A DNA stretch of 64,000 bases from Prostheceraeus crozeri (Eukaryota > Platyhelminthes > Polycladida > Euryleptidae). The stretch is taken from contig CAJQUW010004775.1 of assembly GCA_907163375.1 (NCBI GenBank), forward strand, positions 1 through 64,000. The letters run 5' to 3'. The first letter of the stretch is position 1, and each line of letters starts with the position of its first letter. Made by a program: the position numbers and the translations under genes. Below are positions 22,657 through 34,375 of the stretch, piece by piece. Under the pieces are notes generated by a model, which was given only the letters and a program-made list of their open reading frames with translations, did not search any database and was not told where the DNA came from.

Positions 22657-22811
22657 TCTTAGGTTCGAGTTCTACCAGCCGCACATCAACTGTATGACAT
22701 TTGATCCATCGGTGATCTCATTTCATTATTGTTAATTTGCAACAGCCCGGGAATTTGCTTGATGTTAATCAAATATTGACGGAATTTCCACGGATATCTT
22801 CCAATTTGAAG

Positions 22812-22946
22812 CAAATATTATCTGAAGTGTTACCGTCACTTCTCTCCACTGGGAATTGGCTGGCACTGACATTATCTGAAGCGCGTTGTAGTACTTTTAG
22901 TCCAGGAGATGCCCATCCTGCCGACTTCCAATTGCACTTTCATGGC
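22812..22946 (-). repeat. SINE fragment (same family as 40,190-40,444)
   Basis: On the minus strand it shares GGAAGTCGGCAGGATGGGCA, ACTAAAAGTACTACAACGC and AAGTGACGGTAA with the SINE at 40.2-40.4 kb, in the same order. The tRNA-related head is absent. Confidence 0.75.
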
Positions 22947-23416
22947 TAAACTTATAGATGGAAGTTCGCCTAGACAAGCATTTAAGCAGAGTTCCACGGA
23001 AACTACAAAAGTGCCTTTAAAGTGACTAAGCAAGCGTGTCTGCAAAATAATTATAGGGCTAACCGATTTATTTCAAACTAATAAATAAATTTAATTTAAT
23101 TTAATTTTGTCAAAGATCTTTCAATCTCGTTAATTATGTCGTCAGCGCGTTGAAAAGCAGTTATTTTTCAAAATTAAGTTTACTCATTGCCGCATTTCTG
23201 CGAATAGTAGCCATGAATCTCGACCGTTCGGCAATACCTTGCTTTCGTATTTATTTATCCATGCGGTCTCCCACCGCTCCGAATGTTACAACATACAAGT
23301 ACGCCTCTGTGGTATTGAAAGTAGTGCTGCCGAGCTCCACATCTTGAATGAGTGCATGTATAAACGAGTGTTAACATAGCTACACTTGAATGTGAATACC
23401 GCAATAGAGCATAGAC
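22947..23416. other. Unassigned intronic DNA
   Basis: Nothing recognised. A minus-strand frame around 23,230-23,340 reads VTFGAVGDRMDK but I cannot place it in a family. Confidence 0.4.
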
Positions 23417-23424
23417 TGTGATGC

Positions 23425-24990
23425 CAGATCTGCCAACTGTCCCGGATTTTGGAGCTGTCCCGGATGTCCCGGAAAAGTTGAAATGCTGTCCCGGATTTTG
23501 AATTTATTAACATAAGATGAATTCTAGATCGTTTAAGAACGCATATTTCAAAAATTTGCGCTGCGCGCGCAATCCTAAGATAAGGAAACATGCATGATGA
23601 TGAAGTTTGTGGATTTCTTTGTGGCATTGTCTTTTCACGCTGATGTCTTTTATTAATCACTATGTAGCCCGGATGTATTTCCTTCTATTGAGTTTAAAAA
23701 GGTAGTAAGTGTTTTCCAAATTTGCATTCCAGTTTTTGCGACGAATGCTGTTAATAAGGTGGGATGTATCTTGTGATCTTGCTTTCAGACTGATCTTTCC
23801 GTTGAAGAGACTTGAGACCATACTGTTGACTTGTAAACGTCAATTATGCATAATCATTCTTGCAATATTGCTTTGATTTGTCCAGATAGATGTATCTCAA
23901 TAGTTTTGTTATCTTTTATTAAAGTAATTTACCACCTATGTTCACCACTTCCATTCTGATTAGAATAAACAAATCGCATTTTGTTTAATTGTTTTGCGTT
24001 GTTGCGTGTACAGTAATAAAATCTTTTCAGCGTATTTTGTTGCTTTCGTTGTGAAATTTGCAGGACATGAGCAAGTCAAATACTTTGAGGAATTTCTCAC
24101 AGAATTCGAGACATAGCAATACTGGCAGATATGTCAGTAAAGTCTCCTGTCAGGAAGGCTTTACATTTGAACAGGTTTTTGAATTCATTGCGCGGCATCC
24201 TAGATAAAAGCGTCCGTAGCCTTGATCTTAGAGTTTGGTTTCTCGAACCTATGGGTAGGAATCTGAATTTAACCAACGACAGAGATTTAACTGTTAGGAT
24301 TTCAAGAGTTGCTCTATATCGAAATGTTTATTCATTCGATCATTTGCCATCATAATCGACAAAATTCGCCAAGTCTTGTAGACCTTTAGTTTAACAATTT
24401 TTATGGTCCACAGTTGCCATGCTGTTATGAAATAGACGTATTTATCATTTATAAGTGATATTTTTCTACTTTTGATTCCAAATCATAAATAGAGTTGAAA
24501 AGCTGATGAAATGGGATTGCTACTCGACCATTTTGGTAATACCGTAAATTCCCGCATATAGGACGCACTTTTTTCTTCAGAAGTTGACCTAAAAGCCCAG
24601 GTGCGTCTTATCCATGGACACATTTATTATAAAAATAATGCATTTATCAAAAATCAAAAATTTCCTATAAACATTTCATACTTGCAATATTTGTCAACAT
24701 TTATCAATATATCAATATTTTTGACTGACAGGATGAGTGAGTCATGAATCAGCACACACTGCGATCGTAGCAATTGAATGGAGATGACTTAACTTAATGA
24801 CACCGTTTCTATAAAAAATAATGGAAATTAAAGATTAAAATTTGGATGCGTCCTATACGTAAGCACACAGTCTTTCCATCGCTTTTGGGGTCAAATATCC
24901 ACTGCGTCCTATACATGGTATCGTCCTATATGCGGGTAGTTACGGTAATAAAATTTGTCCCGGATTTTCATGTTTCAAGGTTGGCAGGTC
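23425..24990 (+). mobile_element. hAT-like element with 8-bp duplication, 1.57 kb
   Basis: Left end CAGATCTGCCAACTGTCCCG; right end, read on the other strand, GACCTGCCAACCTTG. Ends of the form CAGNNCTGCCAAC are common in hAT elements. TGTGATGC occurs on both sides (23,417-23,424 and 24,991-24,998). The phrase TGTCCCGGATTTT is repeated near both ends (23,438; 23,490; 24,957). The interior has no recognisable transposase and is interrupted by a MITE at 24,540-24,947. Confidence 0.75.
24540..24947 (+). mobile_element. MITE with 27-bp inverted ends, nested in the hAT-like element
   Basis: Left end TACCGTAAATTCCCGCATAT then AGGACGC; right end on the other strand TACCGTAACTACCCGCATAT then AGGACG. 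TAGGACGCA-type words occur further inside as well. The outermost TA at each side may be the target duplication of a mariner-like family; this is inferred. Confidence 0.8.
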
Positions 24991-25642
24991 TGTGATGCGG
25001 ATATCTCTATGAGAGTTGAAAACTATAAAATAGAGACACAAACGGCCGGAGAAAACTTAGCCTAGGCCATCCGACTTAACTTTGCCTCGAGACGTAAATG
25101 GGATGAAGAATGCCTAGCTAATCGAGGCTAACCGGTTTTAGCTGACTCAGTTAAGTAGCATTCTTCATGCATTTGAGGAAAATCAATCTAAATCTACTGA
25201 CCTAAATTTCATCATTCAGACTAATTACACATCAGATAATATTTCAAGATCTCTCTCTATTCCTGTTGGATCTGGAAATGGGGCTGCAGAGCAGTAGTAT
25301 GGAAGTCAGATCTCTTACAGCAGTTTATAGGAGAAATGTTATAGTCTAAATCAATCATGTTGAAGTCGTTCACCCAATGCGATTCTATTATTACAAGGGG
25401 TAGACTAGTTTCCTTATATAACTCCTACATATCGTATATATCCTACAAGTATGAACGAGCCACATCACAAACAGAGCCATCAAGGGAGGGGAGAAGGATG
25501 AGATGAATAGCGAAATTTGGAATCACGTCTCAACGATTGCTTCTATAAAAATAAGAATTTGGTGTAAAAGCAGGCAGCCTGCAGAGTACATGCAGTTGGA
25601 TTCCGTGAGATGCATCTGATGCTAGAATTAGTATATACTGAC

Positions 25643-25776
25643 AGAATTAGTTTAGATAGGCGTGATTTTTCAAATATTTTGTGGATAGTACCACATTATC
25701 AGGAATAGGTTCTTGATAATGCGGTACTACCCACGAAATATTTGAATAGCAGCAAGGCGTCTATCTAGAACTAATG
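25643..25776. repeat. Long near-perfect hairpin
   Basis: Arms of about 60 bp: ATTAGTTTAGATAGGCG...GTGGATAGTACCACATTATC against GATAATGCGGTACTACCCAC...CGTCTATCTAGAACTAAT, with a loop of about 10 nt (AGGAATAGGT). A few mismatches and one 4-5 nt bulge near AGCAGCA. It could be a very short MITE or a transcribed hairpin, as it lies inside an intron. Confidence 0.85.
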
Positions 25777-26397
25777 AGCTAAAAAGGATGCTTAGGGAAA
25801 ATTAAAATTCAGTGACTGAATTGTTTTTGAATACTTCTAACAGATAGTTAAAAAGCTTCCGAGATTTTTATCAAAATCGTCAGCCGTGAGGCATTCAACA
25901 TTAAAAAAATGAATTGAAAATGGCATTGATTGGATGTAGACATTTTCAACGATGCATTTATTACTCTATTCTGTCGGTTATGATCTCATCTCATCTTTCA
26001 AAATCTCGGTTGAATGTCACATTGATAATTTTTATGTCTTCTGAATTTCAGTAGATTAAATAAAAAAAGATTTAAAAAATTATGATCAGTTGAATAGTAA
26101 ATTTAATTCTGATAAAGCTCACATTTGCAAAACTGCGCAATCCTCAACAAACTTTCTATGAGTCGGATAGCCATTTTTTGCCAGTATAGTAACCTGGGGT
26201 GTTGTTCGAAGAAGAACGGGACTTTATAACTAACTGCTTGAAAGTTCTAAAGAGGTTTGACATATAGCGGCAAACATATTTTGTTGTATGTATTCATACT
26301 ATTTTTCCATAATCATAATTTCAAGGAAAAAACAAGTGGCAAAAAAATTTGCCCGCCCTTGCGAAAAAAGTGGCAAAAAATTCATAATTTTGGAGTG

Positions 26398-26630
26398 GGA
26401 TCCCTGAAGACGGCTGCGCTGGTATAGCCATGTAAAAAGGTTCACGGATGACATCATCGCTGAAGTTTACCACTTGCCAGTCGATTGTCGCCGACCACCT
26501 GGAAGACCTAAAAAGACTTGGTAGGCCTGTATCCAAGAAGACCTGGAGTCTTTAGAGGTGTCGGAAGACGTTGCTGTAGATCGTAACGGAAGCGGGTCAT
26601 CGCAACTTCATCCATCCCCGGAAGGGAAAA
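26398..26630 (+). pseudogene. LINE ORF2 C-terminal end
   Basis: Encodes RLRWYSHVKRFTDDIIAEVY, then GRPKKTW, one stop codon, then ACIQEDLESLEVSEDVAVDR and a final ATSS-like tail with PSPEGK. This is the stereotyped end of many RTE/jockey-group LINE polyproteins (LRWxGHVxR...GRPKxxW...DL...A.DR..W). The final residues (SSQLHPSPEGK) suggest the true end of the ORF. A 5'-truncated copy with an in-frame stop after KKTW. Confidence 0.65.
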
Positions 26631-28150
26631 CTAGTGGTTTTCAAACTTTATTTCCACGCCCCCGAAATTATTAACTACTGCCTCGCACCCCACTATAAGC
26701 TTGTCGATGCCATACGACGTAAATTCCAATGTTCATTTATTGAACATGAATCATAATGATTTTATGATCATAATTTACCACATCCTCATAACTACTCCTA
26801 CATTTACGACAAAGTATCATCTTTGACGGTGTATCTAACGAAAGTGTACGCAGTGAAGTGAAAAGAAAACAACATCCGGAATGGAGCTGTAATAGATTGA
26901 AACGTTCGTACAGAAATGTTGAGCTTTAATGAGAAAAAATGAGCCTGTTTGGACAGCTTTCCAAAATCTTCGAAGCTTCGAAGGTTGCAACCGAATATCT
27001 GAAGAAACATCAAGGCGGTTGCGGAATTTGTTTTTCAGATATGCGAGACGAAGAATCCCATTTCGCACAATTATGTAGATGCGAAACGAACAAGGATTCA
27101 AAGAGCACACGCAGTGACAGAAGGGAATTCTTCCCGAACAGCAACTCAAAATTGCTCCAAGGATAGATCTTCAAAACGCGTTCGCAGACCTGAATGCGTC
27201 CAATCAGCTGTTCCCTCAGATGAATTGGCATCTCCAAAGTTTTCATATTCGCATAGAAAGGATTTCTCACCCAGAGGGCACAGAATTACTGTCATCAATG
27301 AGGAAAGTGCCTCTACCGTTCTACTGCGTATTTCTCCGACACCGGGTCATAGAATAAGTGAAGCAGTCTTGGCAGTAGCTATTGTGTCGCGCACTCGCAC
27401 CCATCGTTTACCCATCACATTATTCATGAGCGGTGCCTTTCATTATTTTGCTTTCATTAATGAGACGAGGTGGTGTAAATTCAAGGGAAGACGCTAACAT
27501 TTACATGCACAGAGATAACTTGTATGATAATGACAAGGATGCAAGCATCATGAACTTGTAGTGAGAATTCACATTCAGTTGAGTTCTGACAGCGATTTAG
27601 CAACTTCTAATTTTCTATCCACGCAGGTTGGTCATCTATTAATGTATTTAAATGTCTCCTTTATCAGTAAGGAGGCAGAAGGCATAACACTCAGCATGGC
27701 GCAATCAAACGATTTATTATAATAGTTGCCATTTATGTTGTTAAATATTGTCCTGGATCTTTGGATCGGCGTCCCGGAATGTTCAGATTTCTATCTCCTG
27801 CGTCCCGATGTTTTGCCAGGGGTTGGCAGCCCTATAATGCATTTAACACATCTTGTGTTACTTTTCCAATATTGGCAAAAGAGGTCAAGCAATCCAAATT
27901 ATTTTGCTTATAGGCCTAATGGCAGATATTTAGTCTTGAAGATCATGAAATCTTGACCATTTATGTCGTTGCGTGCAGACGTCTCTCGAGTTCTCGTTTC
28001 TGCTATATTGTTTTTTCACGTCATATTCGACTTTTGCTCTGTTCGTTGGCTTCGAATTTTATATCGTTGAGCTCCTCAATCCTTCGGCTGTGGTTGGATT
28101 CCGTTGGTGCATCAAATCCTTATAGTTAACTAATTATTAGGGCAAAAGGC
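26631..28150. other. Unassigned intronic DNA with two candidate hAT-type ends
   Basis: TAGTGGTTTTCAAACTT at 26,632 and, on the minus strand, TAGGGCTGCCAACCCCTGGC ending at 27,834 both look like hAT termini but do not match each other. Frames at 26,939-27,166 (with CGICFSDM...LCRC) and 27,114-27,497 are open but unrecognised. Possibly an old hAT copy reduced to its right end. Confidence 0.35.
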
Positions 28151-28186
28151 CAATTGACCTGGTGAATAGTTCTCATCAACTCCATT

Positions 28187-28760
28187 ATGTCTCGAAAGGC
28201 CAGTGTCAGCAATAATATTGGTCTATTGTGTTCCAGCTGTACCGTAGCTATCGATGGTGAATTCATAAAGTGCATGAACTATAGATATTTCACAGTCGAA
28301 GTGAATGTTGTAACATGTCAGCTCGTGTCTGCAAAACGCTATTGTCATCAGATCAGAATTGTTATTCATGTGGCGATTGTAAAAAAATCAAAGTTCGTGA
28401 TTTTCTTTATCGTCTTGCTGCTGTGTAATCAGATCTGGATGCTTATCGAAAGCAAGTCACTTTGAAGTTATCGGAAGACATCGGAAAAGTAGTAGTAGTA
28501 CATGAAGCAATTGTGGAAGCTATTCCCACGAAACCTAAACTGTTGAGGCTGAAATTTTGTATCACTAAATTATACGCAATTGTGCCTGCGAAATGCATGG
28601 AAATTAAAGCAATTGAACATGGATAACAGAACAAATATTTACATACGAAATGATTTAAATCGCTCTCAATTACAAAAAGATATGGCACTTGTCAAAGATT
28701 TCAAATCACGTATAGAGAAAGAATAGAATGCTGTGCTTCGTCTTATGGACAAATTGTCGC
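28187..28760 (+). pseudogene. LINE ORF1 remnant
   Basis: Starts MSRKASVSNNIGLLCSSCTV and goes on to GEFIKCMN, a C..C...C pattern like the zinc-binding start of CR1/Jockey-type ORF1 proteins. Near its end lies NIYIRNDLNRSQLQKDMALV then KDFKSRIEKE, the helix that often closes such ORF1s (NDLT.EQR..E..L). The reading frame is shifted and contains stops between these parts. It sits directly upstream of the endonuclease region in the order expected for a LINE. Confidence 0.5.
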
Positions 28761-28804
28761 ACTATGGGATTGACACAGGTGCTTTATCGAATTCTTGCCA
28801 TTAA

Positions 28805-29860
28805 TTTGCTTTACGAACATTCTATCTGTGAGAAACAAGATGGATGAATTGTCTTTGCTTGCTACTCAATATTTTCTGGATTTCATTTCTGCTGTGGAAA
28901 CTTGGCTTGATTCTACGTTCCCCGAGGATTTTCTTCAGTTAAGTTCATAATCATTTAGAACTGATCATAATCGATAGAAAAGGAGATCATATTTGTGTAT
29001 GGATAGAATCAATATTCAAAGTAACTGAAATTTCCGCTTCGTCTGGTGATCCCAATGGAATTCATTTTTCTTTTCTGCGAATGTGGAGACTTCACATTTT
29101 TGTTTGTGATCGTTTATTTCCCACACGGTGCTAGGGTGGGTGTCAGTGAGCAGAACAGATCATGCGATTATCTATTTAGCATTATTGATGAATATCTCAA
29201 TCGGCATCCTCCTGCACATTTGTATGTATGCGGCGACTTCAACATGTATGTGTTGCACTTCTTGAAGCAAATTTTGATTTGAGTGACTATGTACGAACAC
29301 CAACACGTGCAGATGCTTTTTTAGATAAAGTTCTTGTGCCAACAAGTCATATTTATCGTTTTCGTGATGCTCAATTACTACCTCCATTTGGTGCCAGTGA
29401 CCATAAACTTCTGATATTCTAATTATCCCAATTGAAAATTATGCTTCACGTACTTCATGATACAGACCTGTCTTGGATCTTCGTGAATATAATTTAATCA
29501 TGGCAACATCTTATCTCGGTGGAGTTGACTGGAATTTATTATTTGATGGCAGGAATGAAGCTTGTGATATATTTTAAAGAATTCTGAACCAGTGACTATT
29601 GAGTTCCCACGTGATTATATCAAAAGGACCCGCCGAGATAAGCCGTGGATAACCAACACTGTCATGGTCTTGATTAATAAGCTCTACCATGCTTACAGAA
29701 GCAAACATTTTCATTTGTGCGTACATTTTAGAGAAGAGGTTAAGATAGAAATTTATAGAGTTATGAACATCTCACACGTAAGGGATCTAGCATTCACAAA
29801 CATATTCAAAATTGCTCATAAAATAACGTGTACCTTCAGGATATTTCCATCATAGCCTCT
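28805..29860 (+). pseudogene. LINE ORF2, APE-type endonuclease region
   Basis: Motifs in order on the + strand: NILSVRNKMDEL and AVETWLDSTFPEDF (E of the ETWL motif) at 28,810-28,930; VIVYFPHGA, then HLYVCGDFNM (GDFN box) at 29,110-29,250; VRTPTRADAFLDKVL and PPFGASDHKLL (SDH box) at 29,290-29,420. These are the catalytic boxes of LINE apurinic endonucleases. RRDKPWITNTVM at 29,630 is the linker before the RT. Several frame changes separate the pieces, so it is dead. The reverse transcriptase that should follow is absent: the homology stops near 29,860. Confidence 0.7.
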
Positions 29861-29887
29861 GACTCCAATACCATCAATCTGCGTTTC

Positions 29888-29942
29888 AGAGAAGCTATCT
29901 ATATAAAATCATTAAGAGAAGCTATCTATATAAAATCATTAA
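29888..29942 (+). repeat. 27-bp tandem duplication at the LINE breakpoint
   Basis: AGAGAAGCTATCTATATAAA plus ATCATTA occurs twice in a row without change, immediately after the LINE homology ends. Confidence 0.85.
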
Positions 29943-30499
29943 GACCTACTCTGAATAATAGAGATGAAAGCAGTCATCTCGAAACATCGATATTTTGATA
30001 TATTTCTGACTTTTGAAATTTTTTTGTATGATCCTTTTTTTGTGAACAGGTCGTCATACCGGCGAAAATTCTGATAAATTTACACATATTTCAGCAGCAA
30101 CGTTTCATTTTCAGTAGTCCGTTTATCACTAAAAATGCTGCTGAAAGTAGATTATAAATTATTATTATCTGGGGATCTCACTCTTTGTCTGCGCTGACAA
30201 GGATAAATTCCGCAAGAGACCGAAAGCATTTCCATGGACTATCTTGAGAGCAATTTGCTGCGAATAATTTTTGGCCATTACGATGCTGAAGATAGCTTCT
30301 AGTTTTAGAAAACCTGTAAAGGTTGTGAACTATTTGGATGGACAACAAGATTCATCGCTGCCGAGGCATTGAGGTGATAAACAAGGTTTCATTTCACGTT
30401 TGATTCTCTCGACAGTTGACTGTCTCCCTGTTTGATGGATGCGCGAAGTAAGTTACAGTGACATGCGCAAGTATAAATTACTTGATCGATTCATAGTTC

Positions 30500-30605
30500 A
30501 GGTTTTGTCAAAGGTCGGAATCTTGAGTCCTATAATTTGATAGGATTCGACTCCGACTCCGACCCAAGCGATAGGACTACGAAATTCCGACGCCACATCC
30601 CTGAT
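30500..30605 (-). mobile_element. hAT-type terminal fragment with ACTCCG repeats
   Basis: On the minus strand it begins TCAGGGATGTGGCGTCGGAA and continues to GGTCGGAGTCGGAGTCGAAT. The CAGGGNTGTGGNGTCGGA start followed by GGAGTC repeats is a common hAT end. The other end is not seen. Confidence 0.5.
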
Positions 30606-31015
30606 ATATGGCCTACACGCATGATGATGCATGTAAATTATGAATGACTTTTTGAAATATGTCCAAAAGTTAAGTGTTTTAGAACAAAAGTGAAGTTGCG
30701 GGCCCATCAGAGTGAATTCAAGCGCTAGGCACAGTTTAGTCCATTGATTCTAATAATTCGACGACATAATCAGATTTCTGAAGTCTCCCCCTTTCAGGTT
30801 ATAGAGCTCGTGTTCCACGTTGGTCTACCTGTCATCGATTGACCTTGCGTAGACATTTATAACAACAAACCATGGTTTGCTTTCAAGTAACTGAGATAGA
30901 AAACGATATATCTATCGTTACACATCATTACATACATACATACATTCATACGTACTCAGTACGTAGCATTAATGAGTATAGTGTTTGTGATAGGTGGAAT
31001 GGTAGACCTATCTGC

Positions 31016-31179
31016 TTAACCCTTTCGCGACCTATGCGTGCAGAGCTCGTCATACATGAATTGTTCAAAGTCACCACGATTGGGAAGACATCAATAGAGT
31101 ATATTTAAATTGTGCGTGCAGAGCACGTCATGTTGACCGGACAATGTAATGAATTTCACATTGGTCACGAAAGGGTTAA
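31016..31179 (+). mobile_element. piggyBac-type MITE, 156 bp
   Basis: TTAA at 31,016 and 31,176 flank an insert whose ends are inverted: CCCTTTCGCGACC and, on the other strand, CCCTTTCGTGACC. TTAA duplication plus a CCCTTT terminus is diagnostic of piggyBac mobilisation. The interior repeats GCGTGCAGAGCWCGTCATRC twice (31,045 and 31,113). No coding capacity. Confidence 0.85.
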
Positions 31180-32437
31180 TTATGTGCTTGTCAATTGACC
31201 TTCTTCTTGACCTCAAGCTCACGCAGCTGAGTGAAGCGTGAGAAATATGGATCCTGTGCGAATAATTATAATCAGATTATTCCATATTTTTTCAAATTGT
31301 CCTTGCGAATGAGTGGACGCGCGTATTTTCTTTTTTCATGAGTCATGACATATCACCATGAAAAATATTCAATGTAATGCGATATCTTTCTAGTTTGAGC
31401 GAATGTCTGAAGTTAAGATAAGACAATTTATTTTCTTGAGTGCATTAAAATGCAATCCAGACTTTCGAATCAATATTTAATGCATTCGAACTTAAGGATA
31501 TCACCTACGATGCCATTTTGATTTTATTTTAATCGCAAAAATGCAATAAACGCCTACTTTTTTAATATATGGACTTAACACTTTGATATTTGCCTATTGG
31601 CATCTGCTTTCTTCATGCAGATTTTCGATCTTCTTTTAGTTGGGTAATTAGAAATATTTCTTTACATATGAGGATTCAGAATGTTTGTAACAAGTTAGAC
31701 AATTTGTAAAAATGTTTGCAACGAATCCAATGAGTTATTAACCTGTTCACAATGGAGCTGCAAATTGGTTCCGCTATCTTTGATCTTTGAAATTGCATGA
31801 CTTTTCTTGAGCTTGCATGCGTTATAATTGAACAAGGCAGGAAAACCTGTGCTTCAGGTAGAGTGCATAATTTCAGAGTGATTGTTCAACTTCTTATTTA
31901 TCAATCGTACAATTGTGAATCAGTAATTTTCTTATCCGACATCAGCAGTGGATATCTGATTAACAGCAGGCGTTCACCAGCGGCGACATCTGACTTAGTA
32001 ACTTTATAACAAGGCCATCAGTCTGCTTACCTACGTCATGATTTCAATATCATGATGAATCGATGTCTGGGTTGACAGAATAGAAGCGAGTTAACAACAT
32101 CACTGATAGTGTCAGTTCAATTACAATAGATGCAAGATGATATCATGCCTTAACTTGAAATTAAGCACAATTATTTGTCTCATTTTAAAAATCATGAATA
32201 TCATTCGATGCGATTCAAGAAACGTCAAGCTACTCCTTTTTACGACTTAGGAATTTGAAAGTCAAGTTGGGTGAATGTTATTCATTACAACTTTAATTAC
32301 TTGACATATGAAGTCTATAGAATTCAAATACTGATGATATTTAAACGATCTTAAGGGCATTTATTTGGTGGTGAGACGAATGATTCTGATTTTAAATGAT
32401 TGTGTGCGAAATCATGCATATTTCTTTCTTTTTTCAG

Positions 32438-32505
32438 AGCAATATCAAATTATTTGTAAATAAATTGGATTCTACACAATCTGTTTTGCCTTTTGAATAT
32501 GAAAA
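32438..32505 (+). CDS. TM9SF2: TM9SF exon 2
   Basis: Acceptor TTTTTTCAG ends at 32,437; donor GTGAGT starts at 32,506. Enters in phase 0 and leaves with two bases of a codon. Encodes SNIKLFVNKLDSTQSVLPFE then YE and a split lysine. This aligns with the IELFVNRLDSVESVLPYEY segment of vertebrate TM9SF2 (from memory), which follows the cysteine pair of exon 1. It contains the conserved LPFEY/LPYEY motif of the lumenal domain. The 64-bp intron that follows is the shortest in the gene, in contrast to its neighbours of 11 and 6.4 kb. Confidence 0.88.
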
Positions 32506-32569
32506 GTGAGTGCTTATGTTCAATTACATTCGAAATTGCATGATATTTCAATAATGAGGAACATTTCAG

Positions 32570-32663
32570 ATTCGACTTTTGCGTTGCAACCAAAACCACT
32601 GGTCCAGCCGAAAATTTGGGTCAAGTTGTATTTGGGGAGAGAATACGTTTATCTCCATACATA
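32570..32663 (+). CDS. TM9SF2: TM9SF exon 3
   Basis: Acceptor ACATTTCAG ends at 32,569; donor GTAAGT starts at 32,664. The first base completes the split codon of exon 2, and it leaves in phase 0. Encodes FDFCVATKTTGPAENLGQVV then FGERIRLSPYI. The FDFC...ENLGQVLFGERI.SPY pattern is a hallmark of the TM9SF2/4 lumenal domain. Too short to be found as an open reading frame, so it rests on the splice sites and on the match in sequence and phase with its neighbours. Confidence 0.9.
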
Positions 32664-34134
32664 GTAAGTAACTACTTGATGTTGCAAATCATTGCATGCA
32701 CGAAATTTCCATGTTTTTTTAATGATTTTGAGAATAAGTCTTATAATCTCTTACTGCACTAATTTTGTAATTGAGCAGTGATTACTTTGTGTATAATTTC
32801 ACTATCACGCTTAATAGTTCCTTCACATTAACACTAAGAAATTTTTGCGTTTCGTGCCACTCCCGTTAATCCCTTTTGACTGAAATATATTAGTGGTCAT
32901 TCAAGCCCATGAATTTTATAAGAGCCAAATTTCATACGGCAGAATCCATAATTTATTTTCATGGAGGCTTTTACTTAGAAACTAGTGCATATAGGATTAA
33001 ATAAAGGATGTAACTCTGTCAACTCTTGTAAGTATCGATTCTGCATCAAGTCTTTTGATTCTGACTATATGATGCTGCTATAGCGGAATTCAGATTGTTT
33101 AATTGTTAATTGCATTACACGGGAGGAAATTCATGTTTGTAAGCATTTTTCTTTTTGAGAAAAAATGAAAAGACACTTCCTGTTATGGCGACGTTATTTT
33201 ATAAGATTTTAATAATAATCTTTGTATATTGATAAATAGAAATCATACAAACATTTTCACATAAGTTTTGTAAGCCAGTTCATGCGAATCTCACAACATC
33301 GTTAAGGAAAAGAAGGTAATAAAGTAAAAGAAAAACAGTTTTGTTGAATAGCCTTGAGCAATAAGGAAAGAAAGTAGAGGACCGTCGCACAGAGTTACAA
33401 AGTGGAATTTCGATATGGCCCGAAACTATGAGACAAGTAAAAAAGTTGGAAAACTTCCCGACTTTTCGTCCACCACAGAGTTATTCATTCACGATTTTAC
33501 TTGAATAGATCCGTGTGTAAAATTACAAATATGCTGTAATAATGTGTCGATTGAAAGCTTATACGAGTATCATCTGGTATCATTTGATATGTAGTTTACT
33601 TAATTAAGGAAAAAAAATAAATTAATTTAGGATTTGCATACATGTACCTCTCATTTAGTATAACACCCACTGAATTGATTGAAGGAACATCTACTTCTTC
33701 ATCGTTGATTTTATAGTCAATTAATAATGAGCTGCACCTTTCTTATAAAGGGAGCTGTCGGGAATATTGGGATTGATAAAGAGTCACATAATTTGGTCTG
33801 CTAGAGAATTTGGTCAAATATTCATTTTCAGTTGATGATCATACGTACAAATATCATCGAATTTCGAATTTTATTACAAGTCAGATGATGAAATTATTTA
33901 TTTCTCAATTTCACATTACTTTTGACATGAATTTCATTTGGAAAAGTTAGCACTGGATAGTACCGAATTATTCTTGCTTCCAAGTGGAATACTTTTAATG
34001 CAGATCAGCAATGATAGAAAGTATCATTGGACTCATTATAAGTCACAAGTCGTAAATGTTTATTCTGAAATATACAGAAAACGCAATGCGATGGCCGCAA
34101 GGGCACTTACAAGCAAGCGTTGATAACACGTGCA
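32664..34134 (+). other. Intron 3 of the TM9SF gene, first part
   Basis: AT-rich intron DNA after the GTAAGT donor at 32,664. No coding, RNA-gene or element signal recognised up to the tandem repeat at 34.2 kb. Confidence 0.6.
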
Positions 34135-34184
34135 ACATATGCATACGCAAAGTTTAACATCAATAAAAAATACATGCGATATAC

Positions 34185-34375
34185 ACTGTATATTTACAAA
34201 TTTACCGAGTGATCATGATGTGATCATACACCATCATAAACAAATTCATGAGACCTACATATTTACAAATTTTCAGAATCATCATAATATACATCATATA
34301 CCGTATACAAAATGCGTGAGATCTATAGGGCCTATATTTACAAATTTGAAGAGTGATGATCACGACATGATAAGA
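34185..34375 (+). repeat. About 70-bp tandem repeat, three diverged units
   Basis: Each unit starts TATATTTACAAATTT (34,190; 34,258; 34,335) and continues with a GATCATGA/ATCATAATATAC-type palindromic stretch and, in the first two, ATGAGACCTA or GTGAGATCTA. Units are roughly 70% alike. Confidence 0.65.

Larger units (their letters stand above)
21105..32437 (+). other. Intron 1 of the TM9SF gene (11.3 kb, transposon-rich)
   Basis: Bounded by the GTACGT donor at 21,105 and a TTTTCAG acceptor ending at 32,437. It contains LINE scraps, tRNA-like units, a SINE fragment, hAT-like elements, MITEs and a hairpin, listed separately. Parts not listed hold nothing I recognise: 21,105-21,779; 25,000-25,642; 25,777-26,390; 29,946-30,499; 30,606-31,015; 31,180-32,437. 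Confidence 0.8.

Noticed and set aside
26939-27497. Two overlapping plus-strand frames as a host gene
   Set aside because: No recognisable domain, no splice context, and they lie among transposon ends inside intron 1.
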